Notes: generated by a model from the letters alone, not told the origin. A stretch of DNA of 7,437 bases from JAUWQU01 sp964605095 (GCA_964605095.1 CAZSBS010000245.1:1-7437), one strand, 5' to 3'; shown: positions 1 through 6,786, numbered from the stretch's first letter. Program-made: numbers and translations.

Positions 1-1659
1 GACGTGCCGGTGCTGATCCTCGGCGGCGGGGTAAACGGCACGGCCCTGCTGCGGGAGCTGGCTCTCCAGGGCGTCAATGCCCTGCTGGTGGACAAGGCGG
101 ACTTCGTCGCGGGCGCCAGCTCCAAGAGCTCCCGAATGATCCACGGTGGCCTGCGGTACCTGGAGAACCGCGAGTTCGCCCTGGTCACCGAGAGCATCCT
201 GGAGCGCAACCGCCTGCTGACCAACGCCGCACACTATGTCGCGCCGCTCAAGACCGCCATCCCGCTGACAAGCTGGTTCGGCGGGCTCCTGCGGAGCATG
301 CTCATCTTCGCGGGCTTCAAGATCCGTCCCGGCGAGCGCGGCGTGGTGCCCGTAAAGTTCGGGCTGTGGTTCTACGACTTCGTCACACGCAAAAACCGCA
401 AGACCCCCACACACTTCATCACAGGCAAGGCCGAGGCGCTGCGGAAAATGCCCGCGATGCGGCCGGATATCGTCGCGACGGCGACGTACTGGGATGCCTG
501 GATAACCGAGGCCGAGCGGCTGTGCATCGAGCTTATCCAGGACGCCCGGTGCGCCAATACCGGCAGCAACGCGCTGAACTACGTCCGCCCGCGCGGCCTC
601 GACGGCCCGGCCGTCGTGCTGGAGGACCAGCTCACCGGGCAAACCGTTAGCGTGCGCCCGCAAGTGGTCGTAAACGCCGCCGGCGCATGGGTGGACCTGG
701 CCAATCGCGACCTCGGCCTCGATACGGACTACATGGGCCCCACCAAGGGCTCGCACCTGGTCGTGGACAACCCCGAACTCTGCCGCACTCTCGACGGGCA
801 GATGGTCTACTACCAGCACGCCGACGGGCGGGTGTGCATCGTCTTTCCGTTCATGGGCAAGGTCATCATGGGCTCGACGGACATCCGCATCGCCGACCCC
901 GACACCGCCCGCTGCGACGAGCCTGAAGTGCGGTACATGCTCGATACGCTCCGCGGCGTGCTGCCGAACGTGGAGATCAGGCGCGACCAGATCGTGCATG
1001 TGTTCTGCGGCGTCCGCCCGCTTCAGGCCAGCGGCTCGAAGGTCACCGCCGTCGTCAGCCGGGGCCACAGCATTCAGACCATCGAGCCGGACGAGCGGCG
1101 CCCGTTTGCGGTGATGTCGCTGGTCGGCGGCAAGTGGACTACGTTCCGCGCCATGGCTGAGCAGTCCGCCGACGCGATCCTCGCCCGCCTGGCCCAGCCT
1201 CGTAAGTGCCGCACGGATGACATGCCCATCGGCGGCGGCCACGATTGCCCCGTCGGCGACCAGCAGCGAAAGCAGTTCATCGCGCGTGTAGCCGGACAGA
1301 CCGGCCTGTCGGAAACCCGCGTCGCCGACCTGCTCACGCGATACGGCAGCCGTAGCGAAACCTACGCCCGCCAAGCCGCCGCACACGCCGCGGCCGCCTC
1401 CGGCGCGGCCGATGAGACGCCGATGAAAAACCTGCCGGACTACTCCGTCGGCGAGATCCGCAGAATCGCGGCCGAGGAATACGTCCAGCACCTCGACGAC
1501 CTCGTCTGCCGCAGAAGCATCATCGCCCTTCTAGGCCGGGCCACCGAGCCGGCGCTGACGGAACTCGCCGCAATCGCCGGCGCGGTCCTTAACTGGGACT
1601 CCGCCCGCCAGGCCGCCGAAGTCGCACGAGCCCTGGCCGAGCTCCGCATGCCGTCATGA
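1..1659 (+). CDS. glpD: FAD-dependent glycerol-3-phosphate dehydrogenase, 5' end beyond the window
   Basis: Aerobic-type glycerol-3-phosphate dehydrogenase: oxidises sn-glycerol 3-phosphate to dihydroxyacetone phosphate and passes electrons through FAD to the quinone pool at the cytoplasmic membrane. Numbered from the GTG at base 4, the protein shows an N-terminal FAD dinucleotide fold (GGGVNG, residues 7-12), the GlpD signature SSKSSRMIHGGLRYLE (39-54), KGSHL (from 248), FPFMGKVIMGSTD, FCGVRPL, and the closing FAD motif GGKWTT (375-380). The last roughly 130 residues fit the helical GlpD C-terminal domain (EIRRIAAEEYVQHLDDLVCR region). About 550 residues is normal for the family. The frame stays open through the first base (Asp-Val-Pro-Val-Leu), and family members usually have a short leader before the glycine motif, so the true start is probably upstream and the GTG at 4 internal. 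No terminator follows; the next gene lies 36 bases downstream. The family call is very secure; the exact quinone or cofactor partner is inferred. Confidence 0.95.
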   Translation, partial: DVPVLILGGGVNGTALLRELALQGVNALLVDKADFVAGASSKSSRMIHGGLRYLENREFALVTESILERNRLLTNAAHYVAPLKTAIPLTSWFGGLLRSMLIFAGFKIRPGERGVVPVKFGLWFYDFVTRKNRKTPTHFITGKAEALRKMPAMRPDIVATATYWDAWITEAERLCIELIQDARCANTGSNALNYVRPRGLDGPAVVLEDQLTGQTVSVRPQVVVNAAGAWVDLANRDLGLDTDYMGPTKGSHLVVDNPELCRTLDGQMVYYQHADGRVCIVFPFMGKVIMGSTDIRIADPDTARCDEPEVRYMLDTLRGVLPNVEIRRDQIVHVFCGVRPLQASGSKVTAVVSRGHSIQTIEPDERRPFAVMSLVGGKWTTFRAMAEQSADAILARLAQPRKCRTDDMPIGGGHDCPVGDQQRKQFIARVAGQTGLSETRVADLLTRYGSRSETYARQAAAHAAAASGAADETPMKNLPDYSVGEIRRIAAEEYVQHLDDLVCRRSIIALLGRATEPALTELAAIAGAVLNWDSARQAAEVARALAELRMPS

Positions 1660-1695
1660 ATAGGGAGGCTCAATATTTTCAGTGGGAGATGGAGC

Positions 1696-2346
1696 ATGGC
1701 ACGTAAATCCGTAGTCTGGCCTTGTGCCCAGATTGAGAGCGTTGATGAGTACCTTCGCCAGTTGGAGGCCTTAGTTGAGGCATCCGACGACTGGATATTG
1801 CAGAAAGCCCCTGAATGCACACCGCGAACGATCCTGGCAAAGTATGTCGGACAGAAGTTTGATGGGGAGGATCTCAGCTTGACTGTCTTTGAATGTGGTC
1901 CGCCGAAGGGTCTCGTCAACTTTGCTCCCATAGCCACCTTATGGGCTGGGATTCCCGCTCACCAGACGACTGTTTCGGACAAGCAGATCAACAGTGCTTT
2001 TCGCCTTTTCGAGCCTCTCGCGCGCCAAGCGGCGATGATACTGAACACTCTGCTATCAATCACCCTGTCCAAGCCGCGTCGGTACAAGATGCCGACGAAG
2101 CTCAAGGAGTTGGTTGACCAGTTCGTATTCTTAGCAAATCTGAATGGCCTACATCCATGCGACTGGGAACGCTTCTACGACATTGTGCACTATGCCCACA
2201 GGTACGGTGTTGACATGCGTCCTGGCGATCTGGCGAGAGAGCTATCTGCCAGGAGAGTCCTTGAGAATATCGTCTCCGAATTGAGGATGCTCTACCAATT
2301 CGGCAGATCACTGCTTGCGCGCCGCTTCACGTGGGAGGGACGCTAG
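1696..2346 (+). CDS. Hypothetical protein of unknown family, atypical composition
   Basis: A 216-residue protein that I do not recognise. The ATG at 1696 is preceded by a plausible Shine-Dalgarno GGGAG (1684-1688) with 7 bases between. It starts 36 bases after the glpD stop, in the same strand and frame, so read-through transcription is likely. No signal peptide or clear membrane span is visible. The N-terminal half is mixed, with two cysteines (PCAQIES near residue 10, APECTPR near 40). The C-terminal half looks largely helical and basic-amphipathic (from about 130: KLKELVDQF, then LHPCDWERFYDIVHYAHRYG, then ARELSARRVLENIVSELRML). Codon use is clearly less GC-rich than in glpD, surE or the sulfatase, with many A/T third positions. 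That suggests acquisition by transfer or an accessory gene. It lies directly before the palindromic repeat cluster. That it is a real gene is supported by its length, its start context and protein-like composition; its function is unknown. Confidence 0.75.
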   Translation: MARKSVVWPCAQIESVDEYLRQLEALVEASDDWILQKAPECTPRTILAKYVGQKFDGEDLSLTVFECGPPKGLVNFAPIATLWAGIPAHQTTVSDKQINSAFRLFEPLARQAAMILNTLLSITLSKPRRYKMPTKLKELVDQFVFLANLNGLHPCDWERFYDIVHYAHRYGVDMRPGDLARELSARRVLENIVSELRMLYQFGRSLLARRFTWEGR

Positions 2347-2375
2347 ACCTATTCGCCCCGGAGGGTGCGACGGCC

Positions 2376-2431
2376 TGTAGCCACGGGTGAAGCGCAGTCC
2401 GCCACAGGCGAACGCAGCGAAACCCGTGGAA
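2376..2431 (+). repeat. Palindromic repeat unit, left copy
   Basis: The unit starts TGTAGCCACGGGTGAAGC and ends GCGAAACCCGTGGAA. CCACGGGT (2381-2388) pairs perfectly with ACCCGTGG (2422-2429), and a smaller inner stem CGCC/GGCG (2400-2403 with 2407-2410) gives a branched or cruciform-like fold. It is matched in inverted orientation by 2532-2588. Confidence 0.9.
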
Positions 2432-2448
2432 GATGATAGGTTCACAAC

Positions 2449-2466
2449 CCGCCCCGGCAGGGGCGG
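2449..2466. repeat. GC-rich hairpin inside the repeat cluster
   Basis: CCGCCCC (2449-2455), loop GGCA, GGGGCGG (2460-2466): a perfect 7-bp stem with a 4-base loop. No T-tract follows on either strand, so it is not a classical terminator. Confidence 0.8.
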
Positions 2467-2490
2467 AGGAAGTATTGCGCGAGTGGCTCC

Positions 2491-2510
2491 TTCGCCCCAT
2501 CCGGGGCGAA
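2491..2510. repeat. TTCGCCCC hairpin inside the repeat cluster
   Basis: TTCGCCCC (2491-2498), loop ATCC, GGGGCGAA (2503-2510): a perfect 8-bp stem. The right arm recurs at 2518-2525 and the left arm at 2352-2359, so the arms can exchange partners across the cluster. Confidence 0.85.
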
Positions 2511-2531
2511 AGGATAAGGGGCGAATTCTTG

Positions 2532-2588
2532 TTCCACGGGTTTCGCTTGCGGCCTCTGTGCGGCCGTGGTGCTTCACCCGTGGCTACA
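2532..2588 (-). repeat. Palindromic repeat unit, right copy, inverted
   Basis: The reverse complement reads TGTAGCCACGGGTGAAGC ... GCGAAACCCGTGGAA, the same ends as the left copy. CCACGGGT (2534-2541) pairs with ACCCGTGG (2576-2583). The interior differs from the left copy and has its own stem, CGGCC/GGCCG. The divergent interior with conserved outer stem suggests the ends are the constrained part. The surE stop codon (complement of 2574-2576) lies inside this unit. Confidence 0.9.
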
Positions 2589-3413
2589 TTCCCCGGCCCC
2601 GCCGGGGCCGGGAGGTCCAGACCCATCCCCCGCCGGCGGGGCGGGCCAGTCGGTCTCGGCCAGTTGATTCATTCGCGAGTAGAGCGTCATGTCAACGTGC
2701 AGGGGCGTGATGGTGACGTAGCCGTCGGCGAGGCAGGCGACATCGGTGTTCTCGACGTGCCGGGCGAAGGAATAGCTATCGCCTAGGCGGTAGCTGTCGC
2801 GGCCCATGCTGTCGAGGGCCTGATGGTAGACGTCCTCCAGTTCGGAGGTGCTTTGCGGCACGACGCGGACGCCCACCGGCCAGCCAGGCCGCGTGGATGG
2901 GATGTTCACGTTGATGAGGTCGCCGCGCCGCAGCCCGTCGGCGAGCAGCCGGTCCAGAACCCACCGACAGATCGTGCCCGCGCGGGCGTAGTCTATTTCA
3001 TCGGGTGACTGGCTGTATCCCGCGGAGAACGCCACGGCGGGTATGCCCAGCATAGCCGCCTCGGCCGCGGCGGCGACCGTGCCGGAGTAGAACACGTTGA
3101 CGCCGACGTTGGCCCCGGCGTTGATGCCGCTGAGGACCAGGTCCGGCCACTGGGCGAGCAGCTTGCGTACGGCAAGGCGGACGCAGTCCGCGGGCCGGCC
3201 GTCGACGCTGTTGCCCCAGAACGGCGTGGTGGAATCGTTGACCTGCACGCGATGGACTACCAGCGGCGTCTTTAGCGTGATGGAATGCCCCGCCGCCGAC
3301 TGCGGCGTGCTGGGGGCCACGACCGTCGTCTCGCCAAGATCGCACATCGCGCCGTGAAGCGCCGCCAGGCCCGCCGCCAGGATGCCGTCGTCATTGCTCA
3401 AAAGAATTCGCAT
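2574..3413 (-). CDS. surE: 5'/3'-nucleotidase SurE
   Basis: SurE survival protein: a metal-dependent phosphatase that removes phosphate from 5'- and 3'-nucleoside monophosphates, cytoplasmic. Numbered from the ATG at 3413, metal ligands fall at family positions: NDDG (Asp8, Asp9), Ser39 in PSTPQSAAGHS, and Asn98 in SGIN followed by AGANVG; YSGTVAAAAEA and the VNVNIP-like INVNIPS motif follow. Canonical SurE proteins begin MRILLSNDDG, so I chose this ATG; a GTG two codons upstream (3419) is the alternative. No strong Shine-Dalgarno is visible before either. The gene lies about 40 bases downstream of the propeller gene on the same strand, suggesting co-transcription. Oddity: at 279 residues it is longer than the usual roughly 250. 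The conserved core ends near ETDW, and the last 23 residues (Pro/Gly-rich, ending ECSHG) plus the stop are encoded by palindromic repeat DNA. Confidence 0.95.
   Translation of the reverse strand: MRILLSNDDGILAAGLAALHGAMCDLGETTVVAPSTPQSAAGHSITLKTPLVVHRVQVNDSTTPFWGNSVDGRPADCVRLAVRKLLAQWPDLVLSGINAGANVGVNVFYSGTVAAAAEAAMLGIPAVAFSAGYSQSPDEIDYARAGTICRWVLDRLLADGLRRGDLINVNIPSTRPGWPVGVRVVPQSTSELEDVYHQALDSMGRDSYRLGDSYSFARHVENTDVACLADGYVTITPLHVDMTLYSRMNQLAETDWPAPPAGDGSGPPGPGGAGECSHG
2592..2612. repeat. Perfect 9-bp GC hairpin within the surE 3' end
   Basis: CCCGGCCCC (2592-2600), loop GCC, GGGGCCGGG (2604-2612). It lies inside the SurE reading frame and encodes part of its Gly/Pro-rich tail. In the minus-strand transcript it would form a very stable stem just before the stop; no U-tract follows. 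Confidence 0.85.
2628..2641. repeat. Perfect 14-base GC palindrome
   Basis: CCCCGCCGGCGGGG reads identically on both strands. It is also inside the SurE reading frame (Pro-Ala-Gly region of the tail) and marks the inner limit of the palindromic DNA at this gene end. Confidence 0.7.
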
Positions 3414-3452
3414 GGCCACAGTCTACCCGCCGGCCGATTGTGAATCACCACG

Positions 3453-4727
3453 CTACTTCCCTCGCGCCTCGATCCGGTAGAGGTGCGTTTTGGTCCGCAT
3501 GAACATCGCGTTGCCGCTTACGGCTGGGCTGGCCATGCAGCCGGCGTCGAGCTTGCTGGTCGCCAGCGTTTTCATCTCCACTCCGCCGGGGGCGATAACG
3601 GTGGTTGTCCCGCGGTCGTCGAAGAAGTAGATCCGCCCTGGCGCGGCGATCGGGCTGGCTGAGAAGCTGCCGCCCAGCCGGTCTCGCCACACGGCCTGGC
3701 CGGTCTTGCCGTCGCAGCAGGCCAGCGTGCCGCTGTCGTGGAGGAAGTACACCAGGCCGTCGACGACCGCCGGCGCGGGCTTGTTCGCCGCGCCGCGGTC
3801 CAGCGACCATGCGACGTGCGTTTTGGTGACGTCGCCTTTGCCGTCCGGCCGGACTGCCATGACCTTGGGCCGGTTGAAACCGGAGTTGACCAGCACGAGC
3901 CCGCCGACCATGACCGGGCACGACGCAGTCGAGTACCCGCCGGGATACCGCACCCGCCACAGCTCGCGCCCGCTGAGCGGGTCGTAACCCATCGCGAACT
4001 CCGCCCCGGCGGCCACGAGTTGCCGGCCGGCGGGCGTCTCTATCAGCAGCGGCGTGGAGAACGCCTTGTGGAGGTCGCCGTTGTCGTTGGGGAATTTCAC
4101 GTTGCGAGGCGCTTGCCAGACGGTCTTGCCGGTCCCGGCGTCCAGCGCGATGACGAACTGCACATCCATCCCGTCGAAGAGCAGGTACAGCCTCCCGCCG
4201 TCCAAGACCGGCGACGAGCCAGGCCCCACGCCGTGGTCGCAGTGAAGGTCGCGCCGCTGCCAGAGAGTCTTGCCCGTGGCTGTGTCCAGGCAGGCCGTGC
4301 CGTACGTGCCGAAGTGTACGTAAACCCGCCCGGCCTCAATGCACGGCGTCGGTGAGGCGTAGCTGTTCATCGGGTTGATGGGCTCGGGCTTGGCGTTCTC
4401 GAAGAGCTTGATGTTGTGGACGATCCTCCCGCTGTCGGCATCGACACAGACGGCGAACATGACCTTGCCGTCCGGCGTCGCGGTGGTCATCCATACCTGC
4501 TTGCCCCAAACCACCGGCGAGGACCAGCCCCGGCCTTCGATGGGCGTCTTCCAAACGATGTTCTCGCTTTCGGACCACGTCAGCGGCAGCTTTTCGCTGA
4601 GGGTCGTGCCGTCGCCGCGCGGGCCGCGAAACCCAGGCCAGTTCGCGTCGCCCTGGCCCGCCTGGGCCGTTGCCGTCCAAGCCGCCAGCAGTACTCCAAG
4701 GGCTGTCATTGCATGCCTGATATTCAT
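3453..4727 (-). CDS. Secreted PQQ-like beta-propeller repeat protein
   Basis: A 424-residue protein of the PQQ-binding-like beta-propeller family (the fold shared by BamB and quinoprotein dehydrogenases). A Sec signal peptide is clear: basic N-terminus (MNIRH), hydrophobic stretch, and AQA followed by Gly, with cleavage predicted after residue 23. The mature protein starts with NWPGFRGPRGDG (29-40), then GWSSPVVWG (67-75), both typical of planctomycete members. Blade repeats of the form (D/G)xxTGxxxW appear at 148-157 (ATGKTLWQ), 195-205 (GTGKTVWQ), 248-258 (LSGRELWR) and 338-348 (KTGQAVWR). The Shine-Dalgarno GGAGAG (complement of 4731-4736) sits just before the ATG. The protein is probably periplasmic or exported. 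No cytochrome domain is present, and whether it binds PQQ or is only a scaffold cannot be told from the sequence. It is transcribed divergently from the sulfatase and upstream of surE. Confidence 0.9.
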   Translation of the reverse strand: MNIRHAMTALGVLLAAWTATAQAGQGDANWPGFRGPRGDGTTLSEKLPLTWSESENIVWKTPIEGRGWSSPVVWGKQVWMTTATPDGKVMFAVCVDADSGRIVHNIKLFENAKPEPINPMNSYASPTPCIEAGRVYVHFGTYGTACLDTATGKTLWQRRDLHCDHGVGPGSSPVLDGGRLYLLFDGMDVQFVIALDAGTGKTVWQAPRNVKFPNDNGDLHKAFSTPLLIETPAGRQLVAAGAEFAMGYDPLSGRELWRVRYPGGYSTASCPVMVGGLVLVNSGFNRPKVMAVRPDGKGDVTKTHVAWSLDRGAANKPAPAVVDGLVYFLHDSGTLACCDGKTGQAVWRDRLGGSFSASPIAAPGRIYFFDDRGTTTVIAPGGVEMKTLATSKLDAGCMASPAVSGNAMFMRTKTHLYRIEARGK

Positions 4728-4880
4728 ACTCTCTCCACAGGCGCCGTCGGAAACCTGGCCACGCGATGCCGCTCGGCCGCCATTGTTATAACCGGCCTGA
4801 GGCGCATTCGGGTACGGGACATGGTAAAACAGATGGGGATTGCAGAACTTGTCTCCGCGTCTATCCAGGCAATCCTTTTT

Positions 4881-4915
4881 TTGACAAGGCCTCTGCCTCG
4901 CCAGGCCGGTAAAAT
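4881..4915 (+). promoter_or_regulatory. Possible sulfatase promoter with long spacer
   Basis: A perfect TTGACA (4881-4886), preceded by a run of T, and a TAAAAT hexamer (4910-4915) lie upstream of the sulfatase start at 4964. The spacer is 23 bases, well beyond the usual 16-18 for a sigma-70 promoter. It holds an imperfect dyad, GGCCT (4888-4892) with AGGCC (4903-4907). The boxes may belong to a regulated or non-standard promoter, or one may be chance. There is no better -10 match at normal spacing from TTGACA. Confidence 0.35.
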
Positions 4916-4963
4916 AGGCGCCGTTCCTGGCTTGATGTCAGATTGTCATAAGGAATCGGGCAA

Positions 4964-6571
4964 ATGACCGAATCGAAATCGCTCAGCGGCAAGTCACGAA
5001 CGCATACAAGGCGGGCATTCCTCAAGACCGCGGGCATGGGTTTGGCCGGGCTTGCCGTCGGCGGGTTTGCCGCCAAAGGAGAGCAGACCGTGGTGGACAA
5101 GAAACTGCCGAACATCGTGTTGATCTTCACCGACGACCTGGGCTACGGCGACGTAAGCTGCTACAACCCGGAGGCGAAGGTGGTCACAGCCAACGTGGAC
5201 TCGCTTGCCAGGCAGGGCATGCGTTTTACGGATGCCCACAGCGCCTCGACGGTCTGCACACCGTCGCGATACAGCATTCTCACCGGGCGGATGTGCTTCC
5301 GCACGGGCTACCGCGGCGTGTTCTGCGGAGTCGGCGGGCCAAGCCTGATCGAGGAAGGGCGACTGACGCTGCCCGGGATGCTCCGCGATAAGGGCTACGC
5401 GACCGCGGCGGTCGGCAAGTGGCACGTCGGGCTGACGTTCCTGGACAAGGCCGGCAAGCGGGTGACCAAGGGCGGCATCGCGGGCGTGCAGGAGGTGGAC
5501 TTCTCACGTGCGATCCCCGACGCGCCGATCCATCGCGGCTTCGATTACTTCTTCGGCACGGCATGCTGCCCGACCACGGACTTCCTTTACGCCTACATCG
5601 AGGGCGACCGCGTCCCCGTACCGCCGACCAAGCTGCTGGACAAGTCGACCATCCCCAAGAACCCCTGCACCGTCGACTGCCGCGAAGGAATGATCGCGCC
5701 GAACTACGAGATGGATAAGACCGACCTGGTCTTCCTTGAAAAGTCCAGGCACTTCATTCAGCGGCACGTCAAGGACAACCCCGACAAGCCGTTCTTCCTC
5801 TACCACGCGACCACGGCTGTGCACCTTGCGAGCCTCACGCCCAAGGAGTTCCACGGCAAGACCAAGGCCGGGCCGCACGGCGATTACATATACGAGATGG
5901 ACTGGGTCGTCGGCGAACTGCTCAAGACGCTCGATACCCTCGGCATCGCCGATAACACGATAGTGATGTTCGCCAGCGACAACGGGCCGGAAATCGCCTC
6001 GGTGGTCAACATGCGAAAGGACTACCAGCACGACGGCGCCCGCCCGTGGCGCGGCATAAAACGGGATGACTGGGAAGGCGGGCACCGCACGCCGTTTATC
6101 GTCCGCTGGCCGGGCAAGGTCCGCCCCGGCAGCACGACCGACCAGTTGACGAGCCTTACCGACGTGATGGCGACCTGCGCGTCAATCGCCGGCGCCAAGC
6201 TGCCCGACGCCGCGGCCGAGGACAGCTACGACATGTCGCCCGTGCTGCTCGGCACGCAAGGCGAAAAGCCGGTCCGCACTTACATGATCGAGCAGACCAT
6301 TTCCCTGGCCATGTCGATCCGTCGCGGCAAGTGGAAGCTGCTTGTCCACAAGGGCTCCGGCGGCAACAGCTACGAGAAGAACGCGGACCTGCGGCCCTAC
6401 GCGATCGCCGATGCCGAGCCCGACTCGCCGGGACAGCTCTACGACCTGGACGCCGACCCCGGCGAGCGGGTCAACATCTACAGCAAGCATCCCGATATTG
6501 TCCGCGAGCTGACCGAGCGGCTGGAGGAGTTCAAGGCCAGCGGGCGCAGCGCGCCGAAACGGTCGAAGTAG
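4964..6571 (+). CDS. Tat-exported sulfatase (arylsulfatase family, formylglycine type)
   Basis: A 535-residue type I sulfatase that hydrolyses sulfate esters, with the natural substrate unknown; planctomycetes use many such enzymes on sulfated polysaccharides. Residues 15-37 form a Tat signal (TRRAFLKTAG then a hydrophobic Gly/Ala/Leu stretch), so export is in the folded state. Catalytic features: metal site TDDLGYGD (56-63, Asp57/Asp58); sulfatase signature CTPSR (98-102), with Cys98 the residue converted to formylglycine; GKWHVG (151-156); His287 in TAVH; metal ligands DNG (339-341); and Lys366 followed by EGGHRTPF (371-378). The C-terminal subdomain has the usual QLYDLDADPGE motif. Length is typical. 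Start: ATG with AAGGA at 4950-4954. Activity would need a formylglycine-generating enzyme or anaerobic maturase encoded elsewhere. It is divergent from the propeller gene and followed by a probable terminator. Confidence 0.95.
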   Translation: MTESKSLSGKSRTHTRRAFLKTAGMGLAGLAVGGFAAKGEQTVVDKKLPNIVLIFTDDLGYGDVSCYNPEAKVVTANVDSLARQGMRFTDAHSASTVCTPSRYSILTGRMCFRTGYRGVFCGVGGPSLIEEGRLTLPGMLRDKGYATAAVGKWHVGLTFLDKAGKRVTKGGIAGVQEVDFSRAIPDAPIHRGFDYFFGTACCPTTDFLYAYIEGDRVPVPPTKLLDKSTIPKNPCTVDCREGMIAPNYEMDKTDLVFLEKSRHFIQRHVKDNPDKPFFLYHATTAVHLASLTPKEFHGKTKAGPHGDYIYEMDWVVGELLKTLDTLGIADNTIVMFASDNGPEIASVVNMRKDYQHDGARPWRGIKRDDWEGGHRTPFIVRWPGKVRPGSTTDQLTSLTDVMATCASIAGAKLPDAAAEDSYDMSPVLLGTQGEKPVRTYMIEQTISLAMSIRRGKWKLLVHKGSGGNSYEKNADLRPYAIADAEPDSPGQLYDLDADPGERVNIYSKHPDIVRELTERLEEFKASGRSAPKRSK

Positions 6572-6605
6572 CCACATATACGTGGCGACGGCCTGCTTTT
6601 CAGGC
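6571..6605. repeat. Two short hairpins after the sulfatase stop
   Basis: GCCAC (6571-6575) pairs with GTGGC (6582-6586), and GCCTG (6591-6595) pairs with CAGGC (6601-6605) around a CTTTT loop. The stems are only 5 bp each and no T-tract follows, so they are weak. They may shape the mRNA 3' end ahead of the stronger hairpin at 6609. Confidence 0.4.
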
Positions 6606-6608
6606 ATG

Positions 6609-6635
6609 ACTCCCGGCCCTTCGGACCGGGAGTTT
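6609..6635 (+). terminator. Probable intrinsic terminator of the sulfatase gene
   Basis: ACTCCCGG (6609-6616) and CCGGGAGT (6626-6633) form a perfect 8-bp GC-rich stem around a CCCTTCGGA loop. It lies 38 bases after the sulfatase stop and is followed by TTTGTCT. The T-tract is short, so termination may be partial. Confidence 0.65.
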
Positions 6636-6664
6636 GTCTGCGCGGCTGGTCGTCTCGTCGGCAT

Positions 6665-6784
6665 TTACGGCGCGGACTTCACAGAGCAGCCGTAGGGCTG
6701 CGTCAGGGGCGTCGAGACTTCCTTGCCGGCGTGGTCGTCCAGGATCGCAAACGGCAGCTTCGGGGTTGTAAATCCAGGAACCGT
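6665..6784 (-). pseudogene. C-terminal remnant of a redoxin/thioredoxin-like protein
   Basis: Reading the minus strand from 6784 to the TAA at 6665-6667 gives 39 codons ending LAI-type helix residues, then AGKEVSTPLTQPYGCSVKSAP. The AGKEV...PYGCSVK ending matches my recollection of the C-terminal tail of AhpC/TSA (redoxin) family proteins common in planctomycetes, whose extreme C-terminus often reads PYGCSVKY. There is no start codon, no thioredoxin fold and no catalytic CxxC. Upstream in the same frame the sequence passes into the long hairpin repeat at 6787 and hits a stop there. So this is a decayed or truncated gene end, not a functional gene. The family match is from memory of a short motif and is moderate in strength. 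Confidence 0.45.
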
Positions 6785-6786
6785 CA

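Larger units (their letters stand above)
2351..2612. repeat. Composite palindromic repeat cluster (REPIN-like)
   Basis: Dense set of palindromes filling the gap between the hypothetical gene and surE and running into the surE 3' end. Its core is two roughly 56-base hairpin units in opposite orientation (2376-2431 and 2532-2588), with two GC-rich hairpins between them and one beyond. ATTCGCCCC (2351-2359) can also pair with GGGGCGAAT (2518-2526), so alternative folds exist. Two inverted REP-type hairpins form what is called a REPIN in other bacteria; the arrangement here matches that idea but is larger. No transposase is present, so any mobility would need a helper in trans. The REPIN interpretation is inference; the symmetry is visible directly. 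Confidence 0.85.

Noticed and set aside
1656..1706. Sixteen-codon ORF starting in an ATGA overlap with the glpD stop (MNREAQYFQWEMEHGT)
   Set aside because: The overlap suggests translational coupling, but there is no ribosome site beyond glpD read-through, no family signal, and it overlaps the start of the downstream gene. Too short to support.
1440..1937. Minus-strand frame spanning the end of glpD and the start of the hypothetical gene
   Set aside because: Overlaps two better-supported genes on the other strand and has no recognisable features.
2376..2588. CRISPR array
   Set aside because: Only two related units, inverted to each other, with no regular direct repeats and spacers.
2387..2786. 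Overlapping open frames on both strands through the palindromic cluster
   Set aside because: Their translations are repeat-derived (for example VATGEA and FTRGY strings) and occur because the palindromes lack stops. The real coding frame here is SurE from the minus strand.
3738..4355. Long open frame (205 codons) on the plus strand opposite the propeller gene
   Set aside because: Arg/Pro/Val-rich translation with no domains, fully antisense to a clear PQQ-like propeller gene. High GC makes such shadow frames common.
4785..4790. Minus-strand TATAAC as a -10 box for the propeller gene
   Set aside because: No acceptable -35 hexamer at 16-18 bases upstream; a single hexamer is not enough.
5504..6085. 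Minus-strand open frame (193 codons) opposite the sulfatase
   Set aside because: Lies wholly antisense to conserved sulfatase catalytic motifs; no recognisable domain, a GC-driven shadow.
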